DNA of 25,719 nucleotides, taken from NCBI RefSeq assembly GCF_943912325.1, contig NZ_CALTTX010000036.1:1-25719 (forward strand), in the 5' to 3' direction. Position 1 is the first letter of the stretch. The number at the start of each line of letters is the position of its first letter. Shown here one piece after another: positions 15,377-22,257 of this stretch. Source of the stretch: an uncultured Microbacterium sp. GTDB taxonomy: Bacteria; Actinomycetota; Actinomycetes; Actinomycetales; Microbacteriaceae. A program made the position numbers and the translations under genes. Below the pieces are notes generated by a model that searched no databases, had not been told where the DNA came from, and worked only from the letters and a program-made list of their open reading frames with translations.

Positions 15377-18300
15377 GAGGCGCTCACCGCCGGAACGATG
15401 TGGGGTCGGCACACCGCGAACCGGTCGCTGACGCAGTGGTCATCGACCTGCGCCGTGAAACTCTCAGCCGCCATCTGCACCGCGTCGAGGGCGATGCGGC
15501 GGAGGAACGCGACGCGTTCGCTCTCGTCGGGCGCGTCCTGGTGCGCGATCCGGTAGTGGGTGCCCCGCAACGTCTTCGACAGCACGACGAGTCGCGCACC
15601 GCCGGGCGTGAGACCCGCAGCTCCCGGGACGGCTCCGGCGTGCACCGCGAGCTGGTACGCCGCGAGCTGCGCGTCGTCCTTCACCTTCGCCGCCGTCACC
15701 CGCTCTTCGGATCGACCGGTCTTGAGGTCCATCACGACCACCCTCTCCCCCGTGACATCAGCCGGAACCGCTTCACCGCGACCGTCGGGATAGGCCTCGA
15801 CGCGGTCGATCGAACCACCGAGCAAGGCGTACGCGATCCCCGCGGGCACGACGTCGGCGGGGTCGGTTTCGGGGGGCACGACCCAGACGCGCGGCGCGGC
15901 GAGCTCGTCGTCGGAAGCCGTCGTTTCGGTATCCGTCGATCCATCGATGAGCGCCTCGGGGATCTCGACCGCAAGCGTGAATCGCGCCTCCGAGCCGAGC
16001 GCGCGCCCGCCGTGCGCCGTGGCCGTCCGAAGATACTCGTGCAGGCGCAGGGTCAGCGTCTCGGCCCAGGCGCGCTCTTGCGCGCCGATCCAGTCCGCCT
16101 CGAACTCGAGCTCGCCCCAGCGTTCCGCGACGAGAGCGCGGAGCGTGGCGAGCTCGCCATCGGGCGACGATTCCATTGCGGCGTGCAGGATCGTGCCGAC
16201 CCCGGCCGAGAACGACGACGAGTCGCCGCCGAGCGAGCGCACGGCGAAATCGAGCCCGCAGGCCTCGAATCCCTCGATGCGCGAGGGCGAAAGTCGCACG
16301 GGTTCGTGGCCGAGATCGCGCAGCCCACCCGTCGTGGTCGGAGTCCGCATGCCGTACCACTGCTCGGGGTCGGCACCTGCGACCCCGGCGCGCGCGAGTA
16401 TGGCGAGCTGCCCCGCCGCGTGGCCGCGCGCTGCTGTGTCGGGCGATGTCGTCAGCGTGCGTCTGTACCCCGCGACGAGCCCCCGCAGTGTGAGCGGCGT
16501 GCCCGCGTGGGCGGGGAGCGGCGTCGGCTCGGGAAGGAGGGCGAGGAGTCCGCTCGGATGCTGATCGTCATCGTCGACCGCCGTAACGACGAGCTGCGCC
16601 CGGGCGCGAGAGAGGGCGCGCACGAAGAGGCGCAATTCTTCGGACAGCACGTCGCGCCGCCGATCGAGCACCGACACGTCGATCGGCTCGATGCCACGGC
16701 GGGCGCGCTCGATCTCGCCCGGCAGGCGCCACGACTCGAGCAGCCCGCCGCGCAAGCGCGTGTTGGGCCACACGCCCTGCTGAACCCCCGCGATGACGAC
16801 GGCGTCGAATTCGGTCCCGAGCGCCGCCGCCGGCGTCAGCACCGCGACCGTGTCGGCGGAACGCGACGCCGCGAGCACATCGTCGGCAACGTCGCTGTCG
16901 AGGATTTCGGCGATGAACTGGCGGGCCTTCGCCGAGCCGCCCTCGATATCGCGCTCCGCGAACCGCTTCGCTGCCCCGAAGAGCGCGACGACCGCGTCGA
17001 GCGAGCGGTGCGCCTCGAGCGCGAGCGAACCGGTGCCGGCCGACTGGCGCGCCCACACGGCCTCGAGCCCCGACCGTTCCCAGATGATCCAGCACAGCTC
17101 GTGAACACTCGCGCCCGCCGCGGCCTCGCGAGCCACCGTGCGCAGCATCGCCGCGAGCCGGTCGGCGCGGCTGGTTTCGAACGACCACCGCTCCGAACCC
17201 GGCTCGTCGCTCCCCACTCCCGCGTCGCGCCCGATCGTCTCGATGAGCAGGTCGGCCGCTCGCCGCCGGCCGCCCGCGGCGAGTTCGGCGATGCGCAAGC
17301 GCGCCCGCAGCCGGCGCACGCCGAGCGGATCGAGCCCGACGTACGGCGAGAGCAGCGCGTCGGTGATGCGCTCGGCGTCGCGTTCGCCTGGCGTGTTGAG
17401 CCCGAGTTCGACGATGCGCAGCAGCGACGAGACGACGGCCTCCTCCCCGAGCGGTCGCGCGGCGGTCACGGCGCGCGTCGGCACGTCGCGCACCGCGAGC
17501 TCGGCCTCGAGTTGCGCGACCTGGCGCGTGTCGTGGGCGATGATCGCGATCCGCCGCCACGGAACGTCGCCGCGCACGTGCCACTCACGCGCGGCGCGCG
17601 CGATCACGTCGTACTCCTCATACGGCGATCGCGCGATCAGCACGCGCACGTCGCCGCTATCGCGAGCAACAGAAGATTCCGGGTGCCGAGGCTCACGCGC
17701 CCCCGCGCTCGTCGGCGAATCCTCCCGGCCCATCCCCTCGCCCGCCGCACGCACCGGCGCAACGCGATGATCGACCGTCCCGCTCGCGCCGATCGCCGTC
17801 GTCACTTCGCGCGCGAGCTCGGTGAGGGCGGCGGCGGCTCGGTGCTGCTGCCGCAACACGTGACGTCCGCGTTCCCCCAAGAGCGACCCGAGCTCGGCAA
17901 ACAGCGCGGGGCTCGCGCCGCGGAACGACCCCGAAGCGATATCGGGATCACCGAACGCGAGCACGGCGATCCCTCGGCGCAGACACGCCGCGAGCAGGTC
18001 GACGCCCCCGCGCGTCAGCTCTTGCGCATCATCCACGATCACGACGCGCAGCGCGGTGACGGTCGGCAGAGCCAGAGCCCCAGCACCCTGCCCCAGCAAG
18101 AGCGCTGCTTCGCGCAGCAGCGATGACGGATCTCGGTGCGCCGCTCGCGCCCGCCCGAGCGCGTAGTCGACATCGTGTTGCAGTCGAGCGACCCCGCGCC
18201 ACGCGGGCACCTCTGCGCTCGCGGCGATTCGTTCGAGCTCATCGGGCCGCACACCCGCCTCGGCACACGTCGCGAGAAACGCCCGCAGTTCGGCGCGGAA

Positions 18301-18756
18301 CTCGCGTGAGCGACGCACTTCGAGGGGCAGTTCATCGGGCCACGTCTCGCCCAATTCGGCGTCTCCCTCGATGAGCTCGGCAAGGATCGCGTCGTGGTCG
18401 CCCGCCGGCAGCAACTGCGGCGGCGTCTCGCCGCGCGCGACCGCCGCCTCACGAACGAGCTGGAACGCGAACGCCGAAACCGACCTCGCGACGGGACCTG
18501 CCGTCGGCACCGTCAGGGTCGCCGACAGCCGATCGCGCAGGCGCGTCGCACCCTGCCGGGTCGGCGACAGCATGAGCAGTCCGTCGAGCGCGATCGCGCC
18601 GTCCTCGAGCAGCGCGACCGCGCGAGCGAGCGCCGTAGCCGTCTTGCCCGTACCGGGAGAACCGATGACGATTCCCGAGGCGTCGGGCGCGAGCTCGATC
18701 ACCCGCACCTGTTCGGGAGCGGGCTCGACGCGGGTTCGGGAGGCTTTTTCGAGCAC
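15373..18756 (-). CDS. adnA: AdnA subunit of the AdnAB DNA-end-resecting helicase-nuclease
   Basis: This 1127-aa partner of AdnB has a UvrD-like motor and a RecB-type nuclease. Walker A GSPGTGKT is intact (32-39). Motif II is DDAQ (242-245) instead of DExx, motif IV reads RQQHR instead of a NYRS-type sequence, and motif VI is RALSRAR. The motor is therefore divergent, as expected for the secondary motor. Nuclease residues are H858 (GTILHAAME), D1010-L-K1012 and Q1030/Y1034, all intact. C833 plus C1108 and C1116 recall the Fe-S cysteines of AddB-like nucleases, but the second cysteine of the expected C-x2-C is D1111. GTG 18756 lies 6 nt after TAGCGT, indicating a leaderless start, and a PafBC-type element lies upstream. 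The stop overlaps the adnB start. AdnAB resects double-strand breaks in mycobacteria; the same role is inferred here. Confidence 0.92.
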   Translation of the reverse strand: MLEKASRTRVEPAPEQVRVIELAPDASGIVIGSPGTGKTATALARAVALLEDGAIALDGLLMLSPTRQGATRLRDRLSATLTVPTAGPVARSVSAFAFQLVREAAVARGETPPQLLPAGDHDAILAELIEGDAELGETWPDELPLEVRRSREFRAELRAFLATCAEAGVRPDELERIAASAEVPAWRGVARLQHDVDYALGRARAAHRDPSSLLREAALLLGQGAGALALPTVTALRVVIVDDAQELTRGGVDLLAACLRRGIAVLAFGDPDIASGSFRGASPALFAELGSLLGERGRHVLRQQHRAAAALTELAREVTTAIGASGTVDHRVAPVRAAGEGMGREDSPTSAGAREPRHPESSVARDSGDVRVLIARSPYEEYDVIARAAREWHVRGDVPWRRIAIIAHDTRQVAQLEAELAVRDVPTRAVTAARPLGEEAVVSSLLRIVELGLNTPGERDAERITDALLSPYVGLDPLGVRRLRARLRIAELAAGGRRRAADLLIETIGRDAGVGSDEPGSERWSFETSRADRLAAMLRTVAREAAAGASVHELCWIIWERSGLEAVWARQSAGTGSLALEAHRSLDAVVALFGAAKRFAERDIEGGSAKARQFIAEILDSDVADDVLAASRSADTVAVLTPAAALGTEFDAVVIAGVQQGVWPNTRLRGGLLESWRLPGEIERARRGIEPIDVSVLDRRRDVLSEELRLFVRALSRARAQLVVTAVDDDDQHPSGLLALLPEPTPLPAHAGTPLTLRGLVAGYRRTLTTSPDTAARGHAAGQLAILARAGVAGADPEQWYGMRTPTTTGGLRDLGHEPVRLSPSRIEGFEACGLDFAVRSLGGDSSSFSAGVGTILHAAMESSPDGELATLRALVAERWGELEFEADWIGAQERAWAETLTLRLHEYLRTATAHGGRALGSEARFTLAVEIPEALIDGSTDTETTASDDELAAPRVWVVPPETDPADVVPAGIAYALLGGSIDRVEAYPDGRGEAVPADVTGERVVVMDLKTGRSEERVTAAKVKDDAQLAAYQLAVHAGAVPGAAGLTPGGARLVVLSKTLRGTHYRIAHQDAPDESERVAFLRRIALDAVQMAAESFTAQVDDHCVSDRFAVCRPHIVPAVSAS

Positions 18757-18762
18757 ACCTCG

Positions 18763-18785
18763 ACGCTAACGGCAGCCCCCGACAT
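18763..18785 (-). promoter_or_regulatory. PafBC-type (RecA-NDp) DNA-damage promoter of adnAB
   Basis: The minus strand reads ATGTCGGGG (18785-18777), then exactly 8 nt, then TAGCGT (18768-18763). The published actinobacterial motif is TTGTCRGTG-N8-TANNNT. Seven of nine positions match, including the TGTCRG core, and the spacing is exact. A further 6 nt leads to GTG 18756, so the transcript would be leaderless. This predicts LexA-independent induction of adnAB by DNA damage through PafBC. Confidence 0.7.
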
Positions 18786-18860
18786 CGAAGCATCCACCCG
18801 TTTTGCTCTGCCGCGTTCGCCCGTCGCGAACCGGGCGCCAGAGGCCCCCTGCGCGTGTCG

Positions 18861-18903
18861 TAGAGTGATCGGGCACGCCGCCACCGAGGCAGCTGCGGGA
18901 GGA
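18861..18903 (+). promoter_or_regulatory. Candidate promoter and ribosome binding site of the DUF3107 gene
   Basis: TAGAGT (18861-18866) is a -10-like box, with a transcription start expected near 18873. GGGAGGA (18897-18903) precedes GTG 18913 by about 9 nt. GTTCGC/GCGAAC (18815-18831) is a perfect 6-bp inverted repeat further upstream, in the space shared with the adnA promoter. Confidence 0.45.
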
Positions 18904-18912
18904 CAGATAGTC

Positions 18913-19137
18913 GTGGAGATCCGCATCGGCATCACCAACACCGGCCGTGAGCTCACGTTCGACGCCGCCGACTCGGCCTCGGCCGTGCGCGAGCAGATCG
19001 TGCAGGCCCTCGGATCGGGCGACGCCCACGTCACCCTCGCGGACGTCAAGGGATCGACCTACATCGTGCCGACCGCGGGCATCGCCTACGTCGAGATCGG
19101 CTCGGAAGAGTCGCGCCGCGTCGGCTTCGTCGCCTGA
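18913..19137 (+). CDS. DUF3107 small conserved protein
   Basis: This 74-aa protein is of the DUF3107 family (Rv3208A/TB9.4 type), common in actinobacteria and of unknown function. The whole length is the domain: MEIRIGI at the start, a central helix rich in Ala/Glu (SAVREQIVQAL) and a C-terminal beta region ending in RRVGFVA, with the conserved Tyr-Ile-Val-Pro strand between. GTG 18913 is chosen from the domain start and the GGGAGGA upstream. It is divergent from adnA (156-bp gap) and 13 bp upstream of a small membrane-protein gene. Family membership is confident; no enzymatic residues stand out. Confidence 0.9.
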   Translation: MEIRIGITNTGRELTFDAADSASAVREQIVQALGSGDAHVTLADVKGSTYIVPTAGIAYVEIGSEESRRVGFVA

Positions 19138-19150
19138 GCGGCCCCTCCAC

Positions 19151-19441
19151 ATGCTGATCTCGCTCGGCATCCTCGGCGCCGCCGCCATCGGCGCGATCCT
19201 GCACGTCGCGCTGCCGTTCCGCGACACGCGCGGCTCCGCGGTCACGACACTGGTCGCCGCGGCCCTCGGCGCGATCGTGTGGAGCCTGCTCACGTGGATC
19301 GGTGCGGCGGGCGATAACCCCCTGCTGTGGATCGCGATCCTCGTCGTGCCGGGCGCCATCACGGCCGTCTTCGCGCTCGTGCTCGCGCGGGTGCGACACC
19401 GCGCCGACGCCGAAGAACGCAAGCGCCTACGCATCGCCTGA
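19151..19441 (+). CDS. Small hypothetical membrane protein (three TM segments)
   Basis: This 96-aa protein has three hydrophobic segments (about 2-21, 30-50 and 57-80) and a basic, charged C-terminal tail rich in Arg/Lys/Glu, which the positive-inside rule places in the cytoplasm. No family is recognised. It starts 13 bp after the DUF3107 stop, so it is probably co-transcribed. No Shine-Dalgarno sequence is seen before ATG 19151, which suggests re-initiation after DUF3107 translation. Its last codons and stop lie within a 20-bp direct duplication. Confidence 0.75.
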   Translation: MLISLGILGAAAIGAILHVALPFRDTRGSAVTTLVAAALGAIVWSLLTWIGAAGDNPLLWIAILVVPGAITAVFALVLARVRHRADAEERKRLRIA

Positions 19442-19461
19442 GGCGCCTACGCATCGCCTGA
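19423..19461 (+). repeat. 20-bp tandem duplication across a stop codon
   Basis: GCGCCTACGCATCGCCTGA occurs at 19423-19441 and again at 19443-19461, period 20. The first copy holds the last codons and the TGA of the small membrane protein. It is probably a recent slippage duplication. Confidence 0.9.
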
Positions 19462-19509
19462 CGCACCAGTCGTCACGCGCCAGGTACCGAACCACCCCGA
19501 CGCGCCAGG
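19460..19509 (+). repeat. Three copies of a short ACGCRCCAG motif between convergent genes
   Basis: GACGCACCAG (19460-19469), CACGCGCCAGG (19474-19484) and GACGCGCCAGG (19499-19509) lie in the 93-bp gap between the membrane-protein and ferritin-like genes. A further GACGCACCAG follows the DEAD-box helicase stop near 22174. The role is unknown; this may be simple sequence drift. Confidence 0.5.
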
Positions 19510-19534
19510 CACCACGCAGAGCGAGCCGCGTGAT

Positions 19535-20263
19535 CTACGCGTTCAGCCCCATCGCGTCCATGCGCTTCGCGTGGGCGCCCATCAGCTCGGTGAAGACCGG
19601 CTCGACCCGCTCTTCGGCCTCGCTCGTGAGCATGAGGTCGGAGTTCAGCGCCGAACGTGCGACCAGCAGGGTGTCGCCGACGAGGCGCCTCCCCCACATC
19701 GACAGCAGCGAACGCCACTCGTCGTCAGACTCGATCGCGCCGCGGATGATCGCGACGATCGCGCCACGGTCGTGGTCTGCCCGCAGCGCGCGAGCGACCC
19801 GGCGACCGGTCTCGCCGTAGCTCCCCGACAGGGCGATCTGAAAATCGTCGAGGATGCCGGCGGTGATGTGCACGCTCGCGAGCGTTTCGTACACCCGCTC
19901 GCCGTGCGTCACACTGCGGAAGGCATCGAGCTGCTCGCGGAAGGGCAGCATGATCGCGGTCGGGTCATCGCCGCGCGAGCGGATGATCGCGACGAGTTCC
20001 TGGTGCTTGCGGAGCGCCGCGCCCGCCGCGCGCGAGAGCGACTCCTTCTGCGACAGCTCGGGGGTCGCACGGATGAGCTGCGTCAGTGTCTCGAAGAACC
20101 CCAACTGCAAGTAGGCGGTCTGACCGAGGAAGGTGTCGATGTCGGGCGCGAGGTCGGTGAAATCGACCCGCGTCGAGGCCGACGCTTCGTCGCGCGAGCG
20201 CAGGCGCAGCTCGCGCACAGGCAGTCTTTCGCGACCGAACAGGCGACGCAGCCAGGAGAACAC
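19535..20263 (-). CDS. Ferritin-like (MiaE_2-type) protein
   Basis: This 242-aa, mostly helical protein is of the ferritin-like/MiaE_2 type found beside RhlE-type helicases in actinobacteria (Rv3210c type). MiaE proper is a diiron tRNA hydroxylase, but this actinobacterial group is uncharacterised. Candidate metal ligands are E58 (FFETL), H87 (RKHQEL), H132 and D163-H164. A clean E-x2-H pair is not visible, so diiron binding is uncertain. GTG 20263 is supported by TAGGCT ending 6 nt upstream (leaderless pattern). It is divergent from the DEAD-box helicase, suggesting a shared RNA-related function, which remains inference. Confidence 0.82.
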   Translation of the reverse strand: MFSWLRRLFGRERLPVRELRLRSRDEASASTRVDFTDLAPDIDTFLGQTAYLQLGFFETLTQLIRATPELSQKESLSRAAGAALRKHQELVAIIRSRGDDPTAIMLPFREQLDAFRSVTHGERVYETLASVHITAGILDDFQIALSGSYGETGRRVARALRADHDRGAIVAIIRGAIESDDEWRSLLSMWGRRLVGDTLLVARSALNSDLMLTSEAEERVEPVFTELMGAHAKRMDAMGLNA

Positions 20264-20269
20264 ACGACC

Positions 20270-20275
20270 AGCCTA
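20270..20275 (-). promoter_or_regulatory. Predicted -10 box of the leaderless ferritin-like transcript
   Basis: The minus strand reads TAGGCT, then 6 nt, then GTG 20263. An identical TAGGCT serves the divergent helicase at 20310-20315, so the two promoters lie back to back with 34 nt between the -10 boxes. Confidence 0.55.
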
Positions 20276-20309
20276 GATGCTCGATACCGCTCCCGCGTGG
20301 CAGAGCCGA

Positions 20310-20315
20310 TAGGCT
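20310..20315 (+). promoter_or_regulatory. Candidate -10 box of the DEAD-box helicase leader
   Basis: TAGGCT is identical to the divergent ferritin-like -10 box and predicts a transcription start near 20322. That gives the helicase mRNA a leader of about 255 nt, in contrast to its mostly leaderless neighbours. No clear -35 hexamer is seen. Confidence 0.45.
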
Positions 20316-20321
20316 GGCTAC

Positions 20322-20577
20322 GTCCCGGCACCGGATCGGGACGCCGCGCCTGTGGCTTCATCGGACGAAAAGGGCGTGGATCGCACTTTTCGCCCCGCGG
20401 CGTCCGCGGCGGCATCCGGGCGCTCGTGCCCGTGGCATCCCTTCGAACAATGCTCCGTGATCATCGAATCCGATCACGCGCTCGTTCGAACGCGAGGCCG
20501 CCCGAGCGTCTGATGAGCCCGCCCGCACCACCCCGGGGCCCGAGTCAAGGCAGCACGGCTGCCGGACGGGCACACTC
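20322..20577 (+). ncRNA. Candidate structured 5' leader RNA of the DEAD-box helicase
   Basis: This gene-free stretch of about 255 nt precedes the helicase. It contains several strong hairpins. Hairpin 1: CGAAAAG (20366-20372) with CTTTTCG (20386-20392), continued by GCG/CGC around a 5-nt loop. A long two-part hairpin: TTCGAAC (20442-20448) with GTTCGAA (20484-20490), enclosing CGTGATC (20456-20462) with GATCACG (20472-20478) and a 9-nt loop. Hairpin 3: GGCAGC (20549-20554) with GCTGCC (20558-20563), ending 14 nt before the ATG. The 3' arm of the long hairpin can alternatively close a CTCG/CGAG hairpin. A weak GGACGGG (20564-20570) may be the ribosome binding site. Autoregulation or cold response is a plausible role, by analogy with other DEAD-box mRNAs. 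Confidence 0.5.
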
Positions 20578-22170
20578 ATGACTACCTTCGCCGAACTCGG
20601 CATCGACGCCGACATCGTCGACTCCCTCGCTCAAAAGGGCATCGTCGACGCCTTCCCCATTCAGGAGCAGACGATCCCTCTCGGCCTCCCGGGTCAAGAC
20701 ATCATCGGGCAGGCCAAAACGGGCACGGGCAAGACCTTCGGCTTCGGCATCCCCGTCGTCCAGCGCCTGGGTCTCGACCCCGCTCCCGGCGTCAAGGCGC
20801 TCATCGTCGTGCCGACGCGCGAGCTCGCGGTGCAGGTTTACGAAGACATGGACATGCTGACGCGCGGCCGCTCGACCTCGGTCGTCGCGATCTACGGTGG
20901 CAAGGCCTATGAGGGTCAGATCGACCAGCTGAAGGCGGGCGCGCAGATCGTCGTCGGCACCCCCGGGCGCCTCATCGACCTCTCGAACCAGCGCCTGCTC
21001 GATCTGTCGAACGCGACCGAGGTCGTGCTGGATGAGGCCGACAAGATGCTCGATCTCGGGTTCCTCCCCGACATCGAGAAGATCTTCCAGAAGGTCCCCG
21101 CTATCCGCCACACGCAGCTGTTCTCGGCGACGATGCCCGGCCAGATCGTCACGCTCGCGCGTCGGTTCATGTCGAACCCGATCCACATTCGCGCGACCGA
21201 CCCCGACGAAGGGCTGACGCAGGCCAACATCAAGCACGTCGTTTATCGCGCGCACTCGCTCGACAAAGACGAGGTCATCGCCCGCATCCTGCAGTCCGAG
21301 GGTCACGGCAAGATTGTCATCTTCACGCGCACGAAGCGTGCGGCGCAGCGTCTCGTCGACGAACTCCGCGACCGCGGCTTCAACGCCGGCGCGGTGCACG
21401 GCGACATGAGCCAGGAGGCGCGCGAGCGCTCGATGGCCTCGTTCAAGGCCGGCAAGATCGACGTGCTGATCGCGACCGACGTCGCGGCGCGCGGAATCGA
21501 CGTCGACGACGTCACCCACGTCATCAACCACACGATCCCCGACGACGAAAAGACCTACCTGCACCGCGCCGGTCGCACCGGCCGCGCGGGTCGCACGGGC
21601 ATCGCGGTGACCTTCGTCGACTGGGAAGACCTGCACAAGTGGGCCCTCATCAACCGCGCTCTCGAGTTCGGCCAGCCCGAGCCCGTCGAGACGTATTCGT
21701 CGAGCCCGCACCTCTACACCGACCTCGACATTCCCGCCGGCACCAAGGGCCGCCTCGTCTCGGCGCCGCAGCGCGAACGCGCTCCCCGCGATCAGTCCTC
21801 GCGTGACGGCGGCCGCTCGCGGCGCGGGTCGGATCAGGGGCGCGGAGCGGATTCGGGTCGCACGCAGGGCAACCAGCAGGGCAATGAGCAGGGGGCGGAT
21901 GCTTCGGGCACGACCTCGGGCGAGGGTTCGTCGCGTCGGCGTCGCCGCCGTTCGGGGTCGGGCGGGGGCGCGGAGCGCACGGGCGCCGAGCGTTCGGGAG
22001 CGGGTGCCCCCGAGGCATCCACGTCCGATTCATCCGCCGATGCCGCGCCGGGCGACGGCCGCGGCACGCACGACGGGTCGGGCACGGAGCACCGTGACGG
22101 CAACGCCCCCGCGCGTCGTCGTCGGCGCCGTCGTGGCCCGCGCCCCGAGGGCTCGACGCCCGCGAGCTGA
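20578..22170 (+). CDS. DEAD-box ATP-dependent RNA helicase (RhlE/DeaD type)
   Basis: This 530-aa RNA helicase remodels structured RNA, ribosomal precursors or decay substrates. Motifs in order: Q motif (about 3-32), I AKTGTGKT (46-53), Ia PTRELA (79-84), TPGR (128-131), II DEAD (152-155), III SAT (183-185), IV VIFTRT, V ATDVAARGID (299-308) and VI HRAGRTGR (329-336). The core ends near residue 400. A disordered tail of about 130 residues follows, rich in Gly, Ser and Asp, with two runs of Arg that would bind RNA. It is preceded by a long structured leader and divergent from the ferritin-like gene, the Rv3210c-Rv3211 pairing. It corresponds to the mycobacterial RhlE by position, but the tail differs between lineages. 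ATG 20578 fits the Q-motif distance. Confidence 0.95.
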   Translation: MTTFAELGIDADIVDSLAQKGIVDAFPIQEQTIPLGLPGQDIIGQAKTGTGKTFGFGIPVVQRLGLDPAPGVKALIVVPTRELAVQVYEDMDMLTRGRSTSVVAIYGGKAYEGQIDQLKAGAQIVVGTPGRLIDLSNQRLLDLSNATEVVLDEADKMLDLGFLPDIEKIFQKVPAIRHTQLFSATMPGQIVTLARRFMSNPIHIRATDPDEGLTQANIKHVVYRAHSLDKDEVIARILQSEGHGKIVIFTRTKRAAQRLVDELRDRGFNAGAVHGDMSQEARERSMASFKAGKIDVLIATDVAARGIDVDDVTHVINHTIPDDEKTYLHRAGRTGRAGRTGIAVTFVDWEDLHKWALINRALEFGQPEPVETYSSSPHLYTDLDIPAGTKGRLVSAPQRERAPRDQSSRDGGRSRRGSDQGRGADSGRTQGNQQGNEQGADASGTTSGEGSSRRRRRRSGSGGGAERTGAERSGAGAPEASTSDSSADAAPGDGRGTHDGSGTEHRDGNAPARRRRRRRGPRPEGSTPAS

Positions 22171-22186
22171 CGCGACGCACCAGACC

Positions 22187-22208
22187 GGCGCTCCGCACGC
22201 GAAGCGCC
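22187..22208. terminator. Possible hairpin between convergent genes
   Basis: GGCGCT (22187-22192) pairs perfectly with AGCGCC (22203-22208) across a 10-nt loop, 17 nt after the helicase stop and before the convergent PHP gene stop. There is no T-run, so any terminator function would be of the GC-rich actinobacterial kind. Confidence 0.3.
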
Positions 22209-22229
22209 GCACTCGCAGCGCCGTACGGG

Positions 22230-22251
22230 CGAACGGCCGAACGCGCGAACG
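22230..22251. repeat. Three CGAACG units with 8-nt period
   Basis: CGAACG occurs at 22230-22235, 22238-22243 and 22246-22251, just before the PHP gene's stop on the other strand. It is a short, non-coding micro-repeat with no assigned role. Confidence 0.6.
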
Positions 22252-22257
22252 CCCGCG

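Noticed and set aside
18815..18831. LexA/SOS box near adnA (GTTCGC-N5-GCGAAC)
   Set aside because: The half-sites are in the wrong order for the actinobacterial SOS box (GAAC-N4-GTTC); the PafBC-type element explains damage control better.
20472..20500. TTCGAA hairpin resembling a tRNA T-arm
   Set aside because: No acceptor, anticodon or D arm can be built around it; it belongs to the larger leader hairpin.
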